Positions 35,501 through 43,366 of a stretch of 64,000 nucleotides of DNA are shown piece by piece (position 1 is the stretch's first letter; each line of letters begins with the position of its first letter). Both the position numbers and the translations under genes were made by a program. The notes under the pieces are model-generated. The model did no database searches. It was given only the letters and a program-made list of their open reading frames with translations, and was not told the DNA's origin. This DNA is from Axinella damicornis (Eukaryota; Porifera; Demospongiae; Axinellida; Axinellidae), in assembly GCA_963931865.1 (NCBI GenBank), contig OZ007516.1, forward strand, positions 2,908,744 through 2,972,743, in the 5' to 3' direction.

Positions 35501-38500
35501 ATTCAGCACTGTATAAACAACAAGCGCTGCGGTAAGCTGTGAATATCAATGACCGGTTATGAATATATAAGTCCATTTTTCACGTATAGAAATTGATCGC
35601 GCGTCTTTAAGCACGCCGTAGTACTGCCTTTTTGAATGCACAACCTCGCCCAGAGGTTAAGAAATGCTGCTCAAAACTTTTGCGATGGGTGGGCCCTTAC
35701 TACACTGCTTTTGGACCCTGTGCAGTAACTTTCGCGTGAAGAGGGGGTGGGCGCTTGATACGTGGTGGGCGCTTGATACGTACACTACGATAATATTATG
35801 TTCGTATTCAGTATTCACGTTCGCATTCATGATCGCAAAATCAATCAATCAATCAATCGAACTTTTATGTCACCTGCCAGGCTCATGAGAGCTTATGAGA
35901 CACATGGTTTTACAAAAACACACCGATAACGATAAGTAAGGTAAACGGAAACGGCACAGTACAGTAAACGAAGACTTAGATTAGTCTCGGAACCAGACCC
36001 TTCGTGCGGGGGAGGAGGAAAGGGTCTGGGCACCATCTTACATTCGAGTTGTCCCCAGGTCGGAATGTTGACCTAACGAATCAGAAGCGTTGATCGCGAA
36101 TGACGTCAGGGAAATGATTTTTCTCCAGGCTTTCTGTGTCGCCAGTGACTAGACGTGGCGAATCGCTGTGCCGTACCGCGTTACCCGCGAGCGACTGACA
36201 AAAGTCGAGGAGAGCAACGAGCAGGTCGACTGTGATCGTACGCGTGGTATCGCAGTTGATCGCTAATTACCACGCATAATTACGTTCCGTGAGGACAACT
36301 CGAATGTAGGAACGTGCCCAGACCCTTTCCTCCTCCCCCGCACGAAGGGTCTGGTTCCGAGACTAGACTTAGATAGAGGAACTTCAGTCCATATGCAATA
36401 CAGGGAAACAAAGAAGAAGGAGTTATACAGAGACAGGCAGACAGGAATTGGGGAGTGCGGGAGAGAAGTATAAATCATTCGTATAATTATTTTATTATAT
36501 TGGCCCCTTTCTTTTTTTTTTTTTTGGTGAAGGGGGGGGGTGGGGGGGGGGGGCATCTTTAGCTAGGCAACCTTCTGGACTGGGATGGTACATTACAGGA
36601 TGGAGGGTAAAGATAAATCACGAGTTCAGATATGGATCCAACTCCTTTCTCGGTTGCTCTGATCACAGCGGGTGAGTTTTCCAGGAAATCCACAAAAGAT
36701 GAACATGGCGGACCGCGAGACTATAATGCTCGTGGCTAGTATGAAGCAACAATGTAGACCGAGTGTATTCCCTAGTCTCATTCCCAGACCCCAACCTAAG
36801 TGGATCTGGGAACAAGACTAGAACATTCCCCATGCTGAACAGGTTTTGAAACGGGAGCGTAAATCAGGAACGTGAATCAGGAACGTCACGATGGCCACTC
36901 TCGGCTTCCGTACCTATTGTATACTACTCAGTAACAACATCTGAATCTTGTGCCTGAATCACGTTCCTGAATCACTTTCCCGAATCACGTTCTCGAATTA
37001 CATTCGCATTCAATATTCACGTTTGCATTCACGTTCGCATGCATTACGAGTTCAGATGGATCCAACTCCTTTCTCGGCTGCTCTGATCACAGCGGGTGAG
37101 TTTCCAGGAAATCCACAAAAGATGCTTCCATTTGAACGTGGCGAGAGGCTGGACCGCGAGACTATAATACTCGTGGCTAGTACAAAGCAAAATGTAGACT
37201 GAGTGTATTCCCTTAGTCTCGTTCCCAGACCCCAACCTGAGTGCCGCTTGGATCTGGGAACAAGACTAGACATTCCCCATGCTGAACAGGATTTTGAAGA
37301 ACAGGTTTTTGAAATGGTAACGTGAATCAGGAACGTGAACGTGCAACGTGTAACACGATGGCCACTCTCGGCACAACCATGTGCGTTGAAATAATTTCGC
37401 AAGTGACCTATAATTCGCGAAATTTGCGAAATTTAAGACCATATAGCGGGGTTTCTTTCGCGGGTGAAAACCTGCTTGAAAATTAGATTTTCGGGGAGAA
37501 AACTTTCGCTGATCACCGTAACCTAGTTCGCCACACCCACTAACGCTCATTGGATCCGGAATGTGACTCAGCGGTCTGAGAATTAGAATGGTAAGCACGG
37601 CGAGCGCGAGTTACAGACGGTGGAGTCCATAGCGAACGGGAGCTGTCACGCCGTGTTTGGCATCTCGTTTTGCTATCTGCGCCTTCTGTTTGGGAGTGTA
37701 GTCGTCCCCCTTGCCATGCTGGATAGATATGTATAATTATATATACACTGCAATAATACTTAGTTAAAATAACCCAAGGAGTATAGTTAGTGCAGTTTCT
37801 GTTAGTCCTTGTTGAAAGATATATTACCATACCAAGGATAGCATAGTGAATTGATAAGTACGTATACATTTCATCCATAGTAACAATACACTGTACTCTG
37901 GTATGTCTTAGATGTATGTCACATCATATGTAGGAGTTTCAATTTCATGCGTGATACATAATACTTCAAAGTTTCAATATGCAATTCTAGGTATGATACT
38001 TGAGGGATTTATCGAGGCCTTAACTCATACATAGCTACCACATGTAATGGAACATGTATAGTTTAGCACAAGAACTCATAGGAACTGCACTAACTGCTCT
38101 TGGGTTGGCATTGGTGATAGTACTTGACAGCCGTGATGCTGGGCCAAAAAACGGAGTCAGTGCGCTGGAAAAAAAGCGAACAGGGTGTCATCAGCTAGTA
38201 CTCGGCATGTTGCAGTGATTCGGGTTGGTTTTCGCAGATATACGTTCGCGAATCGCCACAGAAAACGCCACAGAAGATGCTTCCATTTGAACGTGGCGAG
38301 AGGCTGGACCGCGACACTATAATACTCGTGGCTAGTACAAAGCAACATGTAGACTGAGTGTATTCCCTTAGTCTCGTTCCCAGACCCCAACCTAAGTGCC
38401 GCTTGGATCTGGGAACAAGACTAGGCATTCCCCATGCTGAACAGGATTTTGAAGAACAGGTTTTTGAACGGTAACGTGAATCAGGAACGTGAACATGCAA

Positions 38501-41500
38501 CGTGTAACACGATGGCTGCTCTCGGCACAACCATGTGCGTTGAAATAATTTCGCTAATGACCTATAATTCGCGAAATTCGTGAAATTTAAGCTATATATA
38601 CCGTATAGCGGGGTTTCTTTCGCGGGTAAAAACCTGCTTGAAAATTAGATTTTCGTGGAGAAAACTTTCGCGGATTGCCGTAACCTAGTTCGCCACACCC
38701 ACTAACGCTCATTGGATCCAGAATGTGACTCAGCGGTCTGAGAATTAGAACGGTAAGCACGCCGCGAGCGAGTTACAGAGTGGAGTCCATAGCGAACGGG
38801 AGCTGTCACGCCGTGTTTGGCATCTCGTTTTGCTATCTGCACCTTCTGTTTGGGAGTGTAGTCGTCGTAGATCTGCGTAGGGATTCGTCCCCCCTGCCGT
38901 GCTGGATAGATATGTATATATATACACTGCAATAATTACTTAGTTAAAATAACCCAAGGAGTATAGTTAGTGCAGTTTCTGTTAGTCCTTGTTGAAAGAT
39001 ATATTACCATACCAAGGATAGCATAGTGAATTGATAAGTACGTATACATTTCATCCATAGTAACAATACACTGTACTCTGGTATGTCTTAGATGTATGTC
39101 ACATCATATGTAGGAGTTTCAATTTCATGCGTGATACATAATACTTCAAAGTTTCAATATGCAATTCTAGGTATGATACTTGAGGGATTTATCGAGGCCT
39201 TAAGGTAGTAAACATGGGTACCGCGATCTCCGAAACCAAGTTGATGGATAAATGGGCAGCATCAAAGCGTACACAAGTTTCAGCAATACTTTGCATCAAA
39301 CTGCTCCCTCTGCTTGAAAATGCCCTAAAACTCAATTTTAAGGTCCTCTACGAAACTGAAAATTTGGACCCTCTCCAAGGCCCCACCCACACTCTGACCC
39401 CATCATCAATACATACACAAAACAGGCCCAAAAACTACGGATGGATTTACCACCTGCTCTCCTCACTTGCAGGCTACAGCCCAAAACTCACTGCCACCCT
39501 CAAAAACAGAGGTTTGGCTACCCTAGGCTTTCAAAAAAAATTCCACGCACACCACCTAAAACCGACTCAAGCCAAGGGCACCCTTCAAAAGGTCAACCTA
39601 CCCCCTGCAAAACTAGGGATGCTTTTCCACGTTCACCTCTCGGTTACAGAGTTTTGGCCACACATCTACTCCCTCTCACCAGCCCAGTCCAGCTACCAAA
39701 CCAGCCAAATTCGCCCTAACACGAAAATGGGCGGGGTCTGTAATGCCGAAAGGTCAACTCTCTAGAGTACCTTGGCCAGGGGGCTGTCGGATGCTGTTCA
39801 CTTTCCAGGCTGTTCTTCGGCCACTTCAGCAGACCCACAAACATTCCTGCTCACTCCACCTAGCTATTCACACTCAGATAGCCCATCGCTACATTCAATC
39901 AGCTAGAATAGCTTCTTAAAAAATTAAAATAAAAAAAAAGAGTGTTCAAACAAATCTTCAAAGTACCGCACGGCCACATCAGAGTACCGATTTGAACCTT
40001 GAAAGGGCTGCTAGCCACATCAAAGAGAGAAGCCCCCCTTGCTTATTCCGGTTGCCGCCATGGGAAATCGTAAACAGATGAATAACTCTATATAACTGTA
40101 TGCGAGTGACGTCATCTCATTAATTATTCATGAGCAAAATTGCGCAATTTCGCCGATGCCGTGCTTCCTACCTTAACTCATACATAGCTACCACATGTAA
40201 TGGAACATGTATAGTTTAGCACAAGAACTCATAGGAACTGCACTAACCGCTCTTGGGTTGGCATTAGTGATAGTACTTGACAGCCGTGATGCTGGGCCAA
40301 AAAACGGAGTCAGTGCGCTGGAAAAAAAGCGAACAGGGCGTCATCAGCTAGTACTCGGCATGTTGCAGTGATTCGAGTTGGTTTTCGCGGATAAAACGTT
40401 CGCGAATCGCCACAGAAAACGCGAAATTCGCAAACATTTTCACCCGTGAAAGAAACCCGCTATACGGTATACATATGTCCCATGCTATAGCATGGGACAG
40501 GCAGTTACTATACACAGTGTGGGTATAAAAGAGACCAGACAAAGGTCATTATATATGCTTCACAAATGACTTACAGTCGAAGTTGCTATCAGGCACTAAG
40601 GGAGATGTGCAAGCGCCCACACACATGTTGTTCTCATAGAAGTTGCAACAGCCAGTGGCCGCCCTATTGAAGCACCTCATCAGACCGATGTTACAAGCTC
40701 CATCACAGGCTAGAGGAGTGTGTATGGGATGGGGCACAAGTAGGAAGGGAAGGAGACTGAGAGTCACACAACTAGCCATAGACAAACAAGGACAGCAGGG
40801 AAATATCATGCGTGCACAATGCAACTAAACCTCTTCAACTAAACCTCTTCAACTAATACTATTATTATTCACAGCCCTTTTCATCCAACCAAATTTGCGC
40901 ACTGGGTGGAGTTTTATATATTATATACAGACACAACTTCAGAAAGAAAGTGTACTGTGATTACAACATTGAAACAGACCTGAAAAGCAGTTGTACATTG
41001 TGACTAATCTCAAGTTGGTGTTAAAAATGTCAATGTCTGAAGAAATCATTTTGTAGTTAAGGTTACGGGATCGTCGCGCGGTGGGCGTGGCCAGACAATT
41101 TGTTCAACCCCGTTTATCTCGCACAGAAAGTAAGCTAGCGAAATCAAACTTAGTAGACACAAAGCAGGGAGGGTAGTCAACATGCAGACTAAACATCATT
41201 ACAGCAGCTCACACTGTAGCCGTCGTACGCTGGTTAAATCGATTCCAGCAAACTATTCACCAAAAATCTCCAGTGTGAAGACCACCAGCAACTCGATTCT
41301 ACTGTTGGGAGACACGCCACAGGAAGCTCTAGGGCGGGACGGAAGCGTTTTGTGGCTAGGTTGAACTGTCTTCGAAAGAACGACCCTTGAGTACAAATAA
41401 CCGCCATCTTGATTCCCGTCTTTGGAATACAGCGTCAAATAACTTCGGAGCGGTCATCAGCATTTACAAAAACGCTATGTCTGGCCCTTTCTATACTGTT

Positions 41501-43366
41501 CGTGCCTATTTCAATACGGTCTTCCAAGTCCAAGTCGGATCACACGGCTTTGTTTTTGGTGACAAAAAAACTATGAAATAGCGCTTAACGGTGCGCGTAT
41601 CCGCGGGTAGGGATCCCGTAACCTTAAGCAGTGACAATTAATTTATATGAGTTATATACCTGAGCAGAGAGCTGCATGGTTGTGAGCAATTGACTTAAAA
41701 TAGTGCACGTGACTTAATGCTATCATGGGTGTCTCATGGGCAGGGCCGGCGCCTGCTATTTTGGAGTGGTACGGCCACTGCCGAAGGCAGTGCATAGAGG
41801 CGCGTAGTGCTGATCAATCCGCGTGAAGCGCGGAAAAAATTTTTCACCTTCATTTTTCAGTTAGCAGGATGAGCTCTCCGTAGCACCTTCGTGCTTCGCA
41901 CTGCACTGCCACTACTTTCCGTGACTGTCTCACTCTCGACGTGGGAAGGAAAATGTAAGTTGGCTGGAAGGGTAGCTACCTCACAAGCCTCTCGTTGTTT
42001 GAAGGTTGCCGTCACGGCGCGTTAGTCCTGTCTCCATTCCGTGTGTGTTGGTCTCGTCCACAGACCTCGACGCGATTCGAAACCAAGACTCGGATAACAT
42101 GGAGTAGTTCTGTCCTGGCCTTATGCATCGCCGGCGGAAGCCTCAAGGTGGAAACTTTCGATGTAGCTAGCTACGCGCTCGTAAGTCAGAATCCCAGCAA
42201 CGCCATTTTTCCTCCTCAAAAACTGGTGGCGCCGGCCCTGATGGGTTCTGGTAACGTAAATCAGTCCCATGCATGAGCTACCCATGGGAAGGGTGACCTA
42301 ATCAGTCCCATGGGTAACATATGGGATTTTTTTTACGCAATTTGAAGTCCTGAATTTCTAGGCATCCCAGAGCTACTATAGTCATTATATTTGGTGTAGA
42401 ATACTCCAACAACACTAGCCATCTAGCTATTATATGGGTGATTAGGACTAGGCACATGCACTGTCACTCAACCGTTTCACTGTTTCACCCTAAATATACA
42501 AAAATCCCAAACAACATGCACCTACTACCAGTTAATTGGGGTACGAACTATCTACTGTATTGCTTACATGCACAGTGCTGATCATTGTCAGTGACTGCTC
42601 CAAACCCAAATTGTGCTGGACTTAGACACACTCCACAGTCGGTTCTAAGGTTGGTTGAAAGACTGCCAGTTGGGGGAGTTGTGATGATACTATCAGCACT
42701 GCCACCCACACTGGCCCCCCACAAAGAGCCGGTTACACACCCAAAGTCGAACTGGGAGAGTATGGGGTTCCCATTACACGCGGGGTCAGCGGCACCACTG
42801 CAAGTGTAGTTCACGACTACTGAAACCCCAGTGTACATGTACCGATCTCGACCACCTGTAAGGCACACGATGTTCGAGGCGTGTACCTGCACAATTATCG
42901 TCGCACCCTCTCCAATACCAGCCGCAATCGCATCTCTGATTAATCCCATTGAACTTGCCGCACTGGTAGATCCAAGGAGGCCTTCCTCGAAGATTGAGCA
43001 TTGAGCTCTTGCGAAGGGGGTCGGTACTGATGTTGGCTCCATACCACTGCCACTGCCACGTGTTAGAGCTGCAACTGTTGCTGATGACACACTTGATGCT
43101 GGGGTCAGTACTGATGTTGGCTCTATACCACTGCCACTGCCACTGCCACGTGTTGGAGCTGCAACTGCTGCTGATGACACACTTGATGCTGGGGTCAGTA
43201 CTGATGATGGCGCACCACTGCCACTGCTGTCATAGTCTATGACCACGAACACATCACTAGAATTGCTGCCGTTACCGTCACTGCCATCGAAAAGTTGGGA
43301 TAAGGCTGGTCGCAGCAGCAGACCAAACAAAAACAAGACGGTGAAGTAAAGGAATTCCTTCTGCAT
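15178..43366 (-). CDS. Gene B: complete giant EGF/Ig adhesion G-protein-coupled receptor (27 exons)
   Basis: This is a single-pass gene model built from GT-AG exons with matching phases; total coding length 10,446 bp, 3,481 residues. Order: signal peptide and Cys-rich tip, Cys module, 26 EGFs, nine Ig-like domains, EGF, Ig, SEA-like linker, HRM-like module, GAIN with GPS, seven membrane helices, about 300-residue tail. The GPS keeps HLT, so self-cleavage and a tethered agonist starting TNFAILL are expected from the family. The protein should sit in the plasma membrane with a very long adhesive ectodomain and signal through G proteins. The ligand is unknown. Extracellular module exons are almost all phase 1-1, which favours exon shuffling and clean loss or gain. 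No transcript evidence is available here, so extra micro-exons cannot be excluded. Confidence 0.85.
17016..17082 (-). CDS. Gene B exon 26: end of TM4 and extracellular loop 2
   Basis: A 67-bp exon (phase 1 to 2) bounded by cacacag and TT|GTAAGT. Joined to exon 25 it gives AWGVLPIFIVAF, the TM4 W-G-x-P motif, then NYRNYTGLNF-C before TM5. It is too short for simple ORF finding, but phases and content fit exactly. Confidence 0.85.
17105..17141. repeat. Poly-G run
   Basis: About 30 consecutive G with one A interruption in the intron next to exon 26. It is shorter in gene C (about 50876-50896). Confidence 0.9.
17198..18280. mobile_element. 1,083-bp TIR element inserted at the exon-25 splice donor
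   Basis: Flanked by the 9-bp direct repeat tgtaactta (17189-17197 and 18281-18289). The ends are gggttgtacctatacc and its inverse; the left end has five extra bases. The right target duplicate contains the donor GTAAGTTACA of exon 25, so the element sits just inside the intron. The interior has a gtca-repeat (about 17495-17545) and no transposase. The 9-bp duplication suggests a Mutator-like non-autonomous element. Same position in gene C (50953-52035). Confidence 0.75.
18291..18553 (-). CDS. Gene B exon 25: TM2, TM3 and start of TM4
   Basis: 263 bp, phase 2 to 1. It encodes KLRSSEAGQLLIQLCFGF (TM2), then LCVISGALVQYFLLATFLIM (TM3) and IERYVLKVAIVAWG (TM4 start). The donor G|GTAAGT overlaps the target-site duplication of the neighbouring transposon. 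Confidence 0.92.
18554..19988. other. Gene B intron 24 with tandem repeats and inverted repeats
   Basis: A 1.4-kb intron. It contains two copies of a 39-bp repeat (18810-18887; three copies in gene C), two copies of a 21-bp repeat gggcactgtcatgcatgcaa+t (19569-19610; three in C), a near-perfect 60-bp palindrome (19648-19707), and tatagcgggttattttcac-type ends near 19165. Confidence 0.65.
19989..20125 (-). CDS. Gene B exon 24: post-GPS linker and TM1
   Basis: 137 bp, phase 0 to 2. It encodes DVAPKRGATDN followed by a hydrophobic TM1 (FSYVGAVVSILCLLLTILTY). Directly after the GPS exon it completes the expected tethered-agonist region TNFAILL-DV. Confidence 0.9.
20193..20296 (-). CDS. Gene B exon 23: GPS cleavage motif
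   Basis: 104 bp, phase 1 to 0. It encodes GFGDWSTRGC, then CECDHLTNFAILL, the second half of the GPCR proteolysis site. The HL|T triad is intact. The acceptor is ctgtgcag, chosen because the upstream alternative has the wrong phase. Confidence 0.92.
20437..20491 (-). CDS. Gene B exon 22: first half of GPS motif
   Basis: 55-bp exon, phase 0 to 1, encoding EVENGSDTTCNFWDPTAD; the C-x-F-W-D motif starts the GPS. It lies below the usual ORF size and is placed by motif and splice sites. Confidence 0.9.
20566..21031 (-). CDS. Gene B exon 21: GAIN domain core
   Basis: 466 bp, phase 2 to 0. It begins RILETVQVV and contains IPSGIFMSLP and the beta-rich stretch leading to IMMVFVKSP, as in GAIN subdomain B. 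Sequence is identical or nearly so in gene C. Confidence 0.88.
21296..21390 (-). CDS. Gene B exon 20: GAIN subdomain A helix
   Basis: 95 bp, phase 0 to 2. It encodes LTENLLMVVDNLLDVEPEQL, typical of the helical GAIN subdomain A (L..vd.ll). Confidence 0.85.
21783..21923 (-). CDS. Gene B exon 19: acidic helical segment before GAIN
   Basis: 141 bp, phase 0-0. It encodes IEDTDEAVMILEEITEVEED and an I/T-rich end. The donor AAT|GTATAG is weak, so the 3' edge is less certain. Confidence 0.7.
22006..22268 (-). CDS. Gene B exon 18: HRM-like Cys module
   Basis: 263 bp, phase 1 to 0. It begins GCPEDETVIP and has W, IECPCGNFT, R-x-C, GAQW and a final Cys, resembling the hormone-receptor (HRM) or pre-GAIN module of adhesion GPCRs. 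This is a motif-level resemblance only. Confidence 0.75.
22468..22613 (-). CDS. Gene B exon 17: SEA-like linker, part 3
   Basis: 146 bp, phase 2 to 1 (SGQVPVLITVL ... FSQVQRF). The donor G|GTATTT is non-optimal. In gene C this exon is cut by the deletion junction. Confidence 0.7.
22838..22914 (-). CDS. Gene B exon 16: SEA-like linker, part 2
   Basis: 77 bp, phase 0 to 2, encoding INSYLAGSPLIQNATVYSIE and an N-glycosylation site. Phases match both neighbours. Confidence 0.7.
22982..23082 (-). CDS. Gene B exon 15: SEA-like linker, part 1, with RRRR site
   Basis: 101 bp, phase 1 to 0. It encodes LLQYKAFLRLAEFSGRRRRQ; the RRRR could be a furin-type cleavage site. Whether exons 15-17 form a true SEA fold is uncertain. 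Confidence 0.7.
23267..23514. repeat. (CTAT)n microsatellite in intron 14
   Basis: Two long tetranucleotide tracts (about 23270-23396 and 23436-23514) separated by unique sequence. Low complexity; not coding. Confidence 0.95.
23564..23866 (-). CDS. Gene B exon 14: Ig-like domain 10
   Basis: 303 bp, phase 1-1. I-set pattern: VNLTCIATGAPEPSITWYKD ... GLYHCEASN. It is the last Ig before the linker and GAIN. Confidence 0.88.
23867..24875. other. Gene B intron 13
   Basis: A 1-kb intron. Apart from the CpG-richer region at 24100-24680 and a short hairpin near 24556-24592 (gcgtccttagcg / cgctctcaaggacg), nothing is recognised. Confidence 0.5.
24272..24508 (+). CDS. Possible first exon of an antisense gene nested in intron 13
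   Basis: An ATG at 24272 opens 79 codons (MSTIGNGGGLTSTQNG ...) ending at a good donor AG|GTAAGG. The region is more CpG-rich than its surroundings. No homology recognised and no downstream exon found, so this is only a candidate. Confidence 0.2.
24876..24992 (-). CDS. Gene B exon 13: single EGF-like domain 27
   Basis: 117 bp (39 codons), phase 1-1: PIDYCASNPCHNGGTCEQ ... CTEHWKGRNCTQ. The donor C|GTGAGA has the same frame as the end of the 26-EGF exon, so it is an isolated EGF exon between Ig domains. Confidence 0.9.
25321..25662 (-). CDS. Gene B exon 12: Ig-like domain 9
   Basis: 342 bp, phase 1-1. Pattern ISFSCTADGIPLPTIIWIFN ... DSGNYSCRGDN. The chosen donor is A|GTGAGA. Confidence 0.82.
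25728..26045 (-). CDS. Gene B exon 11: Cys-less Ig-like domain 8
   Basis: 318 bp, phase 1-1. It has the Ig tryptophan (DIQWSYMN) and D-x-G-x-Y motif (DGGIYTLSAVN), but both disulfide cysteines are absent. Related to domain 6. Confidence 0.8.
26146..26412 (-). CDS. Gene B exon 10: Ig-like domain 7
   Basis: 267 bp, phase 1-1. ATFLCTFWADPEPTVEWRFG ... DAGVYICNVSN, canonical I-set. Confidence 0.88.
26511..26795 (-). CDS. Gene B exon 9: Cys-less Ig-like domain 6
   Basis: 285 bp, phase 1-1. LRFTITRAAP ... NLQWFLNSS ... DEGLYTLVAS. The Ig core cysteines are replaced, as in domain 8, which it resembles. Confidence 0.8.
26825..27425. mobile_element. TTAA-flanked piggyBac-like element in intron 8
   Basis: Bounded by TTAA (26821-26824 and 27426-27429), with ends ccctttaa and its inverse. 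About 600 bp; no transposase recognised. TTAACCCTTT-type ends are characteristic of piggyBac-type short elements. Confidence 0.75.
27463..27780 (-). CDS. Gene B exon 8: Ig-like domain 5
   Basis: 318 bp, phase 1-1. VTLVCEAFGIPTPNVTWTDG ... NEMIYTCLAEN. Confidence 0.88.
27998..28297. repeat. Imperfect minisatellite, ~27-bp unit
   Basis: About ten degenerate copies of a gcagcag-aag-ggatgcaatcgggga type unit lie in intron 7. They encode Q/E-rich peptides in several frames but show no splice context. Confidence 0.75.
28632..29082. mobile_element. 451-bp long-TIR element with 9-bp target duplication
   Basis: Terminal inverted repeats of about 60 bp (agcctcgttcccaggccgtt and inverse), flanked by direct repeats gtattgtcc at 28623-28631 and 29083-29091. 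Probably a Mutator-like short element in intron 7. Confidence 0.85.
29141..29440 (-). CDS. Gene B exon 7: Ig-like domain 4
   Basis: 300 bp, phase 1-1. ATFNCSAVGFPVPMIVWMRG ... DAGRFRCRASN. Donor T|GTGAGT. Confidence 0.88.
29564..29971 (-). CDS. Gene B exon 6: Ig-like domain 3 with internal 13-residue tandem repeat
   Basis: 408 bp, phase 1-1. VTFECIATGIPPPTIQWFRG ... DTGLYACMASN. Between strands it carries two copies of LTPEE-x-GSGQNLV, an in-frame 39-bp duplication that makes this Ig longer (136 residues) than its neighbours. Confidence 0.88.
30197..30493 (-). CDS. Gene B exon 5: Ig-like domain 2
   Basis: 297 bp, phase 1-1. ATFLCNTTARPRPQITWWK ... AGGYVCIATN. Confidence 0.88.
30560..30892 (-). 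CDS. Gene B exon 4: Ig-like domain 1
   Basis: 333 bp, phase 1-1. VTFTCLATGIPQPEITWLRN ... DSGIYTCVASN. Confidence 0.88.
30893..31691. other. Gene B intron 3 with short tandem repeat
   Basis: Contains four copies of a ~30-bp unit around gtgatgtcacttctggtaat (31132-31256). No other feature recognised. Confidence 0.6.
31692..34670 (-). CDS. Gene B exon 3: 26 EGF-like repeats in one exon
   Basis: 2,979 bp, phase 1-1, 993 codons without a stop. The first module is INVDDCVSNPCGNGGTC and the last ends GRSCEQ. Nearly all modules have calcium-binding starts, CQNGGTC-like O-fucose sites and many C-x-S-x-P-C O-glucose sites, as in Notch and Delta ectodomains. Modules 5-10 (33514-34197) and 20-25 (31804-32487) are a recent block duplication, 15 modules apart (1,710 bp). 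The intron-free coding of so many EGFs suggests growth by unequal exchange inside the exon. Confidence 0.95.
34671..35393. other. Gene B intron 2, left part
   Basis: Matches 2643-3199 and 6691-6860 of gene A. The array present in A is missing here, with only T-rich sequence at about 35180-35205. Confidence 0.6.
35394..35783. mobile_element. ~390-bp TIR element (gtacgtattaagcgccc ends)
   Basis: Left end gtacgtattaagcgccc and right end gggcgcttgatacgtac are inverted with one or two mismatches. No clear target duplication and no ORF. Absent from gene A at the matching place. Confidence 0.6.
35982..36365. mobile_element. 384-bp long-TIR element with 9-bp target duplication
   Basis: Near-perfect ~50-bp inverted ends (tagtctcggaaccagaccct and inverse), flanked by gacttagat at 35973-35981 and 36366-36374. 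Mutator-like by target size. The gene C deletion junction falls inside this element (equivalent to 36138). Confidence 0.88.
36366..37213. other. Gene B intron 2, middle part
   Basis: A poly-T/poly-G tract (36510-36553), a foldback at 36773-36820, and repeats of the tgaatcacgttcc motif. No coding exon recognised. It looks identical to 56606-57453. Confidence 0.5.
37214..39203. repeat. Local ~1.15-kb tandem duplication within intron 2
   Basis: A block with the foldback (37214-37268), the tatagcggggtttctttcgc end and the gatgtatgtcacatcatatg segment (37909) recurs from 38369 (foldback 38369-38423) to the second gatgtatgtc... copy at about 39091. Gene C has one copy only (57454-58263). Confidence 0.7.
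39204..40172 (+). mobile_element. TTAA-flanked piggyBac-like element, copy 2
   Basis: 969 bp between TTAA at 39200-39203 and 40173-40176, with GGTAG inverted ends. It contains a plus-strand ORF of 183 codons at 39214-39765 (MGTAISETKLMDKW...) with no recognised domain. The same target is empty at about 7730 (gene A) and 38020 (first tandem block). Confidence 0.82.
40173..40574. other. Gene B intron 2, end
   Basis: Contains the inverted tcacccgtgaaagaaacccg end (about 40441) of the tatagcggg TIR family whose partner is at about 37441 or 38606. No exon recognised. Confidence 0.5.
40575..40709 (-). CDS. Gene B exon 2: small Cys-rich module
   Basis: 135 bp, phase 1-1, donor T|GTAAGT, acceptor ctctag. 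CDGACNIGLMRC ... CCNFYENNMCVGAC ... NFDC. Same as gene A with a few substitutions. Confidence 0.78.
41061..41623. mobile_element. 563-bp TTAA-flanked element, only in gene B
   Basis: Inverted ends ggttacgggatc / gatcccgtaacc between TTAA at 41057-41060 and 41624-41627. Sites 8462-8465 (A) and 60093-60096 (C) are empty, proving insertion rather than deletion. It contains a short ORF at 41182-41364 of unknown meaning. Confidence 0.85.
41741..42240. mobile_element. 500-bp TIR element with cagggccggcgcc ends
   Basis: Ends cagggccggcgcc / ggcgccggccctg, with atggg on both sides. Absent at the matching site in gene A (about 8560), present in C (60214-60713). Superfamily not assignable from the sequence alone; possibly hAT- or Chapaev-like. 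Confidence 0.75.
42568..43366 (-). CDS. Gene B exon 1: signal peptide, mucin-like stretch and Cys-rich tip
   Basis: 799 bp from the ATG at 43366 to T|GTAAGC, phase 1. MQKEFLYFTVLFLFGLLLRP is the signal peptide. Layout as in gene A (about 98-99% identical), including the two ~28-residue Ser/Thr repeats. The C-terminal part (from QCSIFEEGLL) has the unrecognised Cys-rich domain with VVNYTC, QFDFGCV and DCGVCLSP. Confidence 0.87.
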
